Source of the DNA: a bacterium
Lineage (GTDB): Bacteria; Babelota; Babeliae; Babelales; Vermiphilaceae
Assembly (NCBI GenBank): GCA_030672115.1
Contig: DAOVGZ010000065.1
Location: 1-5,533, forward strand
DNA: 5,533 bases
Direction of reading: 5' to 3'
Numbering within the stretch: the stretch's first letter is position 1; every line of letters begins with the position of its first letter. Made by a program: the position numbers and the translations under genes. Below are positions 1 to 5,533 of the stretch, piece after piece. The notes beneath the pieces are model-generated. The model ran no database searches, was not told where the DNA came from, and worked only from the letters and a program-made list of their open reading frames with translations.

Positions 1-1836
1 AATGATTTTGAAAACTTTCTTAAAAAAAAAGGTATACTCTACGATATTTCAACCAATTTTCCTAATGACATAAAAAACTATCTCATCAAACCAGCGCTTT
101 TTGAATTTGATCATACAAGATTTACTATTCCACTCGAAAAAAATGAAGAAATAAGTTATGTTTTTCCACTATCTGATAATAAAATAATATTGATCAATAA
201 AACCCAAAAAATCTTTCAAGTTTATGATTTAAAAACAAAAAAATTTTCAAACAAAACTAAAAAAATAAATAACCTAAATAAGGTTATTAAAGTTCGTCTA
301 CCTGAATATTCAAACATTAATAAAGACGATACAAGCTCGATTTTCCAAGGACCTGATTATACAATATACCAGTTAGTGCCTAACAAAATCCAGTTCATGC
401 CTTACAAAATGATGACCTTCAATTTTAAAAAAAATCTTTTTGAAATTGAAGATTTTCCAGAAATTATAGATGAAGTCAAAACTATATCACCAAACGGAAA
501 CTTAATTTTACTGCAAGAAATAAAGAAAAAAAGGTATTTCTTTTATAAATATATACTTTTTTCACTTCAGAGAAAAAAAAAGATAACCTCTTTTAAAACC
601 ATTCATAGTAGGTTTCATACATACCTGTATGAACTTAACAATAAAAAAATTATTTATAATGACAATAAAAGCTTAAAAACAAATGAAAAAAATCAAAGCC
701 CAAAAACCATAAAAACATTTAATAGCAACATTGAAATATTTAGAAAAATCGACAATAAATATTACTTTATTAAAACAAAAAAAAATGAATATTTTATTTT
801 TGATGTATTCACAAACAAAACAATCCTTCTATCAAATATTAAAGGAGGATCTTTCCTTTCTTTGCCAAACAATAAAATTGTATGTGGAGAAAATATATCC
901 TTTATAGACCTTTCAACAGGCAACAAAAATGTTTTTCGCAAAAACAAAAATAATTTCTATACTGACTTAAAACTTTTACCTAATGGTAAAATTATAGAAA
1001 TAGGCTATCAATCCAAATTCTCTTCAGAAAACAAACAAGGTATTTTTTTATGGAATATAGAAAAAGGAGCAACACAAAGGATCTTTCCAAAATCATCCTT
1101 TGCAGCAAATCCTTTTGTGCTCCCTCGCGGAGGACTTGTTACCTTAACTGGTGATCCTATAAAAAATGAACCTTGGTCACTAAACAATATAAAACTTACT
1201 ATTGTCCCTACTCACATTTTTGATGGTCTCACTTTAGAACAGTCAATTACAGTTGCTGCACTTAACATCCGGAATAAAAACGTTCTAGCTAAACAGGCAT
1301 CCCCAACCTTATTTAAAAAAAAGGGTGGACCACTTGTTATCAAACAAACAGATTTTATATTTACAATACTTAAAACTCTTCCTTTTAAAACAATCGAAAC
1401 AATGGAACATCTTGGCTGGATAATAATTCCAGAGATTTTAAAAAAAGAAGCAAAAGCAACCCTCTCTGATAATATTATTTTAAAAAAAATGAACAAAATA
1501 CATTCAGAAATTGACCAAATGCTTTTTGGTACAACTAAGATAAGTGAGGTGAGTTTAAAGAAAAAAATGAAAAACATTTCTGAACTTAAAAAGCAATTAA
1601 AAACAAATTTTACACAAGGAGATTATTTAGAAAAACTATTTAATAAAAAAGCAGATATATTTGATTTGATAGTTCAGTTTCATGAAGTTGAAAAAGAACT
1701 TCTTTCTAACTCAAAAAAATATACTATCAAAACGCTGTTTACTACACTTAAAATGATTAAAAATTTAACAAAAAACCCTTTAATCATTACTAGATTACAA
1801 AAAAGATATGATGTTTTAAAAAAAGAAACTAAATAA
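1..1836 (+). CDS. Large Lys/Asn-rich repeat protein, probable beta-propeller with helical C-terminus (5' partial)
   Basis: The frame is open from base 1 to a TAA at 1834-1836, giving 611 visible codons; the true start lies upstream. A TTG at 190 could be read as a start, but it has no Shine-Dalgarno site and the sequence before it continues in frame without a stop, so I reject it. The first in-frame ATG is only at 397. Residues about 50-400 are beta-rich, with a recurring turn of the type (L/S)-P-x-(G/N)-x-(I/L)-(I/V/L) followed by a strand and often an aromatic/Asp pair: near residues 163-169 (SPNGNLI), 288-294 (LPNNKIV), 326-332 (LPNGKII), 374-380 (LPRGGLV), and a weaker copy near 56-63. 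This spacing fits WD40-like propeller blades. Residues about 405-611 look mainly helical, starting with DGLTLEQSITVAALN, and end strongly basic. I recognise no catalytic motif or membrane segment. Function is unknown; a protein-interaction scaffold or host-directed protein is conceivable but is inference. Base composition is visibly more A-rich than in the two neighbours. Confidence 0.85.
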   Translation, partial: NDFENFLKKKGILYDISTNFPNDIKNYLIKPALFEFDHTRFTIPLEKNEEISYVFPLSDNKIILINKTQKIFQVYDLKTKKFSNKTKKINNLNKVIKVRLPEYSNINKDDTSSIFQGPDYTIYQLVPNKIQFMPYKMMTFNFKKNLFEIEDFPEIIDEVKTISPNGNLILLQEIKKKRYFFYKYILFSLQRKKKITSFKTIHSRFHTYLYELNNKKIIYNDNKSLKTNEKNQSPKTIKTFNSNIEIFRKIDNKYYFIKTKKNEYFIFDVFTNKTILLSNIKGGSFLSLPNNKIVCGENISFIDLSTGNKNVFRKNKNNFYTDLKLLPNGKIIEIGYQSKFSSENKQGIFLWNIEKGATQRIFPKSSFAANPFVLPRGGLVTLTGDPIKNEPWSLNNIKLTIVPTHIFDGLTLEQSITVAALNIRNKNVLAKQASPTLFKKKGGPLVIKQTDFIFTILKTLPFKTIETMEHLGWIIIPEILKKEAKATLSDNIILKKMNKIHSEIDQMLFGTTKISEVSLKKKMKNISELKKQLKTNFTQGDYLEKLFNKKADIFDLIVQFHEVEKELLSNSKKYTIKTLFTTLKMIKNLTKNPLIITRLQKRYDVLKKETK

Positions 1837-1838
1837 CA

Positions 1839-1865
1839 ACAAGAGGATGCTTAACACCCTCTTGT
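1839..1865. terminator. Hairpin between convergent genes, probable bidirectional terminator
   Basis: A perfect 8-bp stem pairs ACAAGAGG (1839-1846) with CCTCTTGT (1858-1865) around an 11-base loop. The loop could add two more pairs (TG 1848-1849 with CA 1855-1856) after one mismatch. It starts two bases after the stop codon of the upstream gene and ends 14 bases before the cysS stop codon, where a shared terminator is expected. The plus-strand side is followed only by AT-rich sequence without a clean T-run. On the minus strand a T-rich stretch follows about a dozen bases further on, inside the end of the other gene. Terminator function is therefore likely from position but not textbook. Confidence 0.6.
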
Positions 1866-1879
1866 AATATAATTAAAAC

Positions 1880-3211
1880 CTAAAGTTTTTTATCTTGAAC
1901 ATCAAAACTAAGATCACGAAGCTTATCCCGCAAAATATCTGCTTGTGCCCAATTTTTTTCTGCTCGTGCACGCAAACGTTCATCAATAAGTTTTTGTATT
2001 TCTGGTGTCACTGTAACTTTTTTTTCTGCCAATGGCTGCAACGATAACCCCAAAATATCTTGTAAGATCATTGCAACAGCTGATTTTTCTTGTTCATTAT
2101 CTTTAATCGTATTTATATTTTCAAAAACAACTCCAAGCATCCCTGGCGTATTTATATCGTCTTTCAAAAAAGAAATCATTTTTCTAACAACAGGAAAGTT
2201 CATCACTTTATTTTTTTCAATTTTTAGCAATGGTCCTTCAAAAATTTTGCACAATTTGCGATAACTTTTTTCCAATGCAGCTAATTCATCAAAAGAAAAA
2301 TCAATCGGAGCTCGATAATGATGATTTACATAATAAAAGCGAGCAATCATCGGATCAAATTTTTCAAACACTTGCTTAAGAGTAAAAAAATTACCAAGAG
2401 ATTTTGACATTTTTTCTTTATCGATACGCACAAATGCATTATGCATCCAATAATTTGCAAACGTTTTTTTGTTAAGCGCTTCAGATTGTGCTATTTCATT
2501 TTCATGATGAGGAAAAATTAAATCCATACCACCACCATGAATATCTATTTGCTTACCAAGATATTTTGATGCCATCACAGAGCATTCAATATGCCAACCT
2601 GGTCTTCCATAACCCCACGGACTTTTCCAAAACGTTCCTTTTTCTGTCCCCTTCCATAAAACAAAATCTAGTGGATCTTGTTTTTTATCATTAACCTCAA
2701 CACGGGAACCGGCACGTAAATCTTTTAATTTATGCTTTGAAAGTCGTCCATAAACGGGAAATTTTTTAATACTAAAATACACATCTCCATGAGCAACATA
2801 AGCATGACCAGAATTAACTAAACCGTCCACAAAATCTATAATTTCTTGAATATTTTCAGTTACTCTCGGCTGACAGTCAGGTTGTAAGCAGTTAAGCGCT
2901 TTAACATCTTGTGTATATGCATCTATATATTTTTGAGCAACCTTTCCATACTGCAATTGATCATTAAATTCTTGTTGCGCTTTTTTTAAAAGTTTATCAT
3001 CTATATCGGTAAAATTTCTGCAATATTTTACTTCAAAATCAAGAAATTTTAACAATCTATATAACGTATCAAAAATTACAGCAACTCGCCCATGCCCAAC
3101 ATGAGCAAAATCATAAGGCGTAATACCACAAACATACATGGTCGCTTTTTTTTGCTCTATAGGTTTAAATTCTTCTTTCTTTCCGCTTAAGGTATTTGTG
3201 ATCTTTATCAC
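1880..3211 (-). CDS. cysS: Cysteinyl-tRNA synthetase (CysRS)
   Basis: Complete class I aminoacyl-tRNA synthetase of 443 residues. It activates cysteine with ATP and attaches it to tRNA-Cys in the cytoplasm. The ATP-site HIGH motif appears as HVGH at residues 37-40, preceded by the family block YVCGITPYD, and the KMSKS loop is at 267-271. The zinc ligands that discriminate cysteine in E. coli CysRS (Cys28, Cys209, His234, Glu238) match Cys28, Cys210, His235 and Glu239 here with identical spacing. Other family blocks are FTDIDDK (67-73), PGWHIECS (204-211) and FPHHENEIAQSE (233-244). A DALR-like helical domain with DDINTP (351-356) and a short C-terminal anticodon-binding segment follow. The start is GTG, supported by AAGGA six bases upstream; the stop is TAG. 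The protein ends at VQDKKL, so it lacks the G-x-x-W-(R/K) tail seen in E. coli CysRS. It is transcribed away from bamA and towards the repeat-protein gene. Identification is very secure. Confidence 0.98.
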   Translation of the reverse strand: MIKITNTLSGKKEEFKPIEQKKATMYVCGITPYDFAHVGHGRVAVIFDTLYRLLKFLDFEVKYCRNFTDIDDKLLKKAQQEFNDQLQYGKVAQKYIDAYTQDVKALNCLQPDCQPRVTENIQEIIDFVDGLVNSGHAYVAHGDVYFSIKKFPVYGRLSKHKLKDLRAGSRVEVNDKKQDPLDFVLWKGTEKGTFWKSPWGYGRPGWHIECSVMASKYLGKQIDIHGGGMDLIFPHHENEIAQSEALNKKTFANYWMHNAFVRIDKEKMSKSLGNFFTLKQVFEKFDPMIARFYYVNHHYRAPIDFSFDELAALEKSYRKLCKIFEGPLLKIEKNKVMNFPVVRKMISFLKDDINTPGMLGVVFENINTIKDNEQEKSAVAMILQDILGLSLQPLAEKKVTVTPEIQKLIDERLRARAEKNWAQADILRDKLRDLSFDVQDKKL

Positions 3212-3217
3212 GGCGCT

Positions 3218-3222
3218 TCCTT
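3218..3222 (-). promoter_or_regulatory. Ribosome binding site of cysS
   Basis: On the minus strand AAGGA lies six bases before the GTG start codon at 3211-3209. This good Shine-Dalgarno match supports the non-ATG start. The conserved N-terminal block then falls at the family-standard position, with the first zinc ligand at Cys28 as in E. coli. Confidence 0.8.
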
Positions 3223-3257
3223 TGGCTCTTTAAACTTCTTAAAAAATCATTTTTTTC

Positions 3258-3266
3258 ATTTTAACA
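3258..3266 (-). promoter_or_regulatory. Candidate extended -10 promoter element of cysS
   Basis: Read on the minus strand, the sequence is TGTTAAAAT, which fits the extended -10 pattern TG-n-TAnAAT of sigma70-type promoters. It lies about 47 bases before the GTG start, leaving a leader of about 40 bases. No good -35 hexamer is present 16-18 bases upstream, which an extended -10 can tolerate. In DNA this AT-rich such matches also arise by chance. Confidence 0.35.
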
Positions 3267-3290
3267 CAGAACAACTCTATACGTTATCTC

Positions 3291-3302
3291 AATTGGGCAA
3301 TT
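3291..3302. repeat. Small inverted repeat in the cysS/bamA divergent promoter region
   Basis: AATTG and CAATT form a perfect 5-bp dyad around a central GG. It sits between the two divergent genes, upstream of the candidate cysS -10 and overlapping the weak candidate -35 of bamA, as an operator might. The arms are short and AT-rich, so chance is a real alternative. Confidence 0.25.
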
Positions 3303-3322
3303 TTAAAAAAAAATAGTAGACT
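3293..3322 (+). promoter_or_regulatory. Weak candidate promoter of bamA
   Basis: TTGGGC (3293-3298) and TAGACT (3317-3322) are separated by 18 bases and resemble -35 and -10 hexamers, matching three and four of six consensus bases. The pair lies about 70 bases before the bamA start. A promoter must exist somewhere in this gap because cysS points the other way, but the precise placement is uncertain. Confidence 0.2.
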
Positions 3323-3378
3323 TTATCACTGCTACAACGTAGTTAAATGAAGTAATAAGTCCTTCAACAAAGAAGATC

Positions 3379-3383
3379 AGGAG
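3379..3383 (+). promoter_or_regulatory. Ribosome binding site of bamA
   Basis: AGGAG lies seven bases before the ATG at 3391, a strong Shine-Dalgarno site. It fixes the start so that the protein begins with a well-formed signal peptide. Confidence 0.85.
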
Positions 3384-3390
3384 CTCTTTA

Positions 3391-5533
3391 ATGATACTAT
3401 CTTTCCGAAAAAAACGTTTTATCCCTATACTTTCAGCACTTGTTTGCACAACTTTATGTTTTGCAAAACCTGAAACAAGAAAAATCAACCAACCTGACAC
3501 ACATTCTATTTTTGAAGAAAAAAATCCAAAACCTCCTCAACAAAAAAAAGTTCTCTCACCCAAAACCTCTAAAAAAGAAAAAGAGATTCCCCAAGAAACA
3601 GAACCTTCTCCAATTCTCTCAAACAGATCATCACGAATAATTAGAAATATTACTATATCTGGTAGCACCATGGTTCCTGATGAAGTTATTTTAAGCCGGG
3701 TTCCTTATAAACAAGGAGAACCTTTTAATCCCAATAAAACCAAAAAACTTATTAATAATTTGTATTATGACCTAAAACGCTTCAGAAATATAACGGTTCT
3801 TGGTGATCATATAAATAATGATCAAATTGATATTCACATCAAAGTTGAAGAAAAAAATCCACTCAAAACAATTGAATTTGTCGGTAACAATAAATTCTCC
3901 AAAAAAGATATAGAAAAAAAAATAGATTTTTCAAATATTCCTGCCATCGATGAAGAAGAGTTGCTTATTTATGCTCAAAAAATAAAAAAACTATATCTTG
4001 AAAAAAATTATCATGCTGCAACCGTAAATTCAAAACTCGAAATTGATCCTAAAGATAAAAAAGGAATTGCTATTTTCACCGTTGATGAAGGAAAAAAATC
4101 AATGGTAAAACGAGTTATGTTTACGGGAAACAAAAACATTAGTAGTAAAGAATTGCGCAGTAAAATTTTCACCCGTGAAGATTGGCCACTTAGTTTTTTA
4201 GATAATTCAGGAAGCTATCAACCAGAAAGAATAGAAGGCGATCGACACCTTATTGAGCAATATTATCAAAATAATGGCTACATGATGGCAAAAGTAGTAA
4301 ACGTTGATGTTGTTATAAATCCTGACTCAAAACATTTCAATATCACCTTTGACGTTAATGAAGGTGATATTTTTACTATTAAAGAAGTAAAAGCTTCTGG
4401 AAACGAAATTTTTAAAGACGATTATCTTTCTTCTCGGCTTCCTATAAAAGAAGGTGATCTTTATTCACGTGAATCTATCGTAAATTCCATAAAAGCTCTT
4501 GAAGGACTTTGGGGCGAAATGGGATATATTTATGCACATATTAATCCATCAATTCAACCAGACGAAGAAACAAAAACTGTTAATCTTGCATTTCATACCG
4601 AACTGGGCAACAAAGTATTTTTAAATAAAATCAATATCATTGGTAACAAAAAAACACGCGACAAAGTAATTCGACGAAAACTAGCTCTTTCTGAAGGTCA
4701 AATCCTTACAAACAGCCGCATGGATTCTTCTAAAAATCGCGTTGAAGGACTTGGCTTTTTTGATCAAAAAGATGGTGTCATCTGGAGAAAAACACGCGTT
4801 GATGATGAACATGCCGATCTTGACCTGATTATAAAAGAAATAAAAACAGGAAAAGCCCATCTTAAATTTGGATTTGGCGGTGCAGGTACAAGCTTAAAAA
4901 ACCCTTCTTCTGGGTTTTCTGTTGGTGCTGAAATTGCTGATACAAACCTCTTTGGTACCGGCATTCAAACGATGCTCAATGCTTCTTGGGCCAAAGGTCA
5001 ACAAAGCATTTTATTCAACCTAACTGATCCATGGCTTTTTGATCTTCCTATCACAGGAGCCGTTGATGTTTACCATAAACGTCCAAGTTATGATGACTTT
5101 AAAAATACACAAGCAGTGAATGAAAAACTAACCGGTGGTGGAGCAACTTTAGGATTTGTTTCCCGAACCTTACTCGATACTCAAGTCATGTTCCGTCTTG
5201 GTATTGATAAAGTTGTATATGAAAAAAAACCAGTTGCAAGCTTAAATCGCTCCTGTCTTTCTAATATCATTACGAATCAAGTACTAGCCCAACAACAGTA
5301 TCAAAGTACCCTTGATAAACTCTTTACACCTGGAACCTATTTTTGGGTTGCAACTCATTTAGGCATGGATAGAAAAAATCATCCTATGCATCCAAGTCGT
5401 GGATACAAATGGATGGCTGTATATCAAGCAGGAATTCCAAGTTTTAACTGTAACGTTGGTTTTCATAAATTTGATCTTGATTTAAACTGGTACACACCAC
5501 TTATTGGAGAGCGGGACCTTGTATTGCGTCTTC
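3391..5533 (+). CDS. bamA: BamA outer-membrane protein assembly factor (Omp85 family), 3' partial
   Basis: The ATG at 3391 opens a frame that runs off the right edge after 714 codons. BamA is the core of the BAM complex, which folds beta-barrel proteins into the outer membrane. Residues 1-25 form a signal peptide: basic RKKR at 6-9, a hydrophobic core, and likely signal peptidase I cleavage after CFA at 23-25. Residues 26-81 are an unusual Lys/Pro/Glu-rich, probably disordered linker. Five POTRA domains follow at about 83-155, 157-233, 238-326, 328-407 and 409-486. Each opens with the typical beta strand and G-N/G-S turn, such as ITISGS, IEFVGNNKFS, VMFTGNKNIS, VKASGNEIF and INIIGNKKT. The barrel begins near 488, with FGFGGAG, the D-T-N-L-F-G-T-G turn at 517-524, TDPWLFD at 545-551 and HPSRGYKW at 667-674. 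E. coli BamA is about 810 residues; here the final strands and the VRGF lid-loop motif lie outside the window. Upstream cysS is divergent, so bamA has its own promoter; the usual downstream partners cannot be seen. Confidence 0.95.
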   Translation, partial: MILSFRKKRFIPILSALVCTTLCFAKPETRKINQPDTHSIFEEKNPKPPQQKKVLSPKTSKKEKEIPQETEPSPILSNRSSRIIRNITISGSTMVPDEVILSRVPYKQGEPFNPNKTKKLINNLYYDLKRFRNITVLGDHINNDQIDIHIKVEEKNPLKTIEFVGNNKFSKKDIEKKIDFSNIPAIDEEELLIYAQKIKKLYLEKNYHAATVNSKLEIDPKDKKGIAIFTVDEGKKSMVKRVMFTGNKNISSKELRSKIFTREDWPLSFLDNSGSYQPERIEGDRHLIEQYYQNNGYMMAKVVNVDVVINPDSKHFNITFDVNEGDIFTIKEVKASGNEIFKDDYLSSRLPIKEGDLYSRESIVNSIKALEGLWGEMGYIYAHINPSIQPDEETKTVNLAFHTELGNKVFLNKINIIGNKKTRDKVIRRKLALSEGQILTNSRMDSSKNRVEGLGFFDQKDGVIWRKTRVDDEHADLDLIIKEIKTGKAHLKFGFGGAGTSLKNPSSGFSVGAEIADTNLFGTGIQTMLNASWAKGQQSILFNLTDPWLFDLPITGAVDVYHKRPSYDDFKNTQAVNEKLTGGGATLGFVSRTLLDTQVMFRLGIDKVVYEKKPVASLNRSCLSNIITNQVLAQQQYQSTLDKLFTPGTYFWVATHLGMDRKNHPMHPSRGYKWMAVYQAGIPSFNCNVGFHKFDLDLNWYTPLIGERDLVLRL

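Noticed and set aside
190..192. TTG as the start codon of the first gene
   Set aside because: No Shine-Dalgarno site precedes it, and the same frame is open from base 1 with similar composition, so the gene begins outside the window.
762..947. Minus-strand open frame of 61 codons inside the repeat-protein gene
   Set aside because: No recognisable motif, and it lies wholly within a long coding frame on the other strand.
1212..1577. Minus-strand open frame of 121 codons inside the repeat-protein gene
   Set aside because: Hydrophobic Phe/Ile-rich composition is what the reverse complement of a Lys/Asn-rich frame gives; no independent evidence of coding.
2488..2694. Plus-strand open frame inside cysS
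   Set aside because: Antisense to the conserved catalytic and zinc-binding region of CysRS.
3212..3257. T-box or other riboswitch in the cysS leader
   Set aside because: The leader implied by the candidate promoter is about 40 bases, too short, and no T-box sequence or terminator/antiterminator pair is visible.
3332..3342. CTAC-AAC-GTAG hairpin in the bamA leader
   Set aside because: Only four base pairs with a three-base loop; too weak to separate from chance.
3430..3465. Lipoprotein signal in BamA because of Cys19 and Cys23
   Set aside because: The residues before these cysteines do not form a good lipobox, and BamA family members use signal peptidase I; cleavage after Ala25 fits better.
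3303..3500. Minus-strand open frame across the bamA start
   Set aside because: It overlaps the bamA Shine-Dalgarno site and signal peptide on the opposite strand and shows no family features.
3440..3640. Plus-strand open frame overlapping the start of bamA
   Set aside because: Lys-rich shadow of the bamA linker in another frame, with no ribosome binding site of its own.
4764..4964. Minus-strand open frame inside bamA
   Set aside because: Antisense to the conserved POTRA5/barrel junction.

Overview
The window is AT-rich (roughly 30% G+C by eye) and holds three protein-coding genes. Two of them run off the edges. No RNA genes, insertion sequences, CRISPR arrays or other mobile elements were seen. 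A BamA-type outer-membrane assembly protein shows that the host is a diderm (Gram-negative-type) bacterium. AT-richness, Lys/Asn-heavy proteins and a large repeat protein of beta-propeller character next to housekeeping genes suggest a host-associated lineage with a reduced genome. Candidatus Dependentiae (TM6) is my best guess, but this is inference from general genome character; Rickettsiales, Chlamydiae or another intracellular lineage cannot be excluded.

Layout. Bases 1-1836 (+) are the 3' part of a long gene whose reading frame is open from the first base, so its true start lies upstream of the window. It encodes a Lys/Asn-rich protein with recurring beta-propeller-like turns followed by a helical C-terminal region; its function is unknown. 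A short hairpin at 1839-1865 separates it from the convergent cysS (1880-3211, minus strand), a complete cysteinyl-tRNA synthetase with intact catalytic and zinc-binding motifs. The 179-base gap at 3212-3390 is a divergent promoter region. It holds convincing Shine-Dalgarno sites for both genes, weak promoter candidates and a small inverted repeat. From 3391 to the right edge (+) runs bamA: a signal peptide, an unusual Lys/Pro/Glu-rich linker, five POTRA domains and the first part of the barrel. The last part of the barrel lies beyond the window.

The three genes do not form one operon: the first two converge and the last two diverge. CysRS charges tRNA-Cys in the cytoplasm, and BamA folds beta-barrel proteins into the outer membrane. 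The large repeat protein is the only accessory-looking gene. I see no clear new multi-gene system. The most unusual points are the repeat protein and the BamA N-terminal linker.
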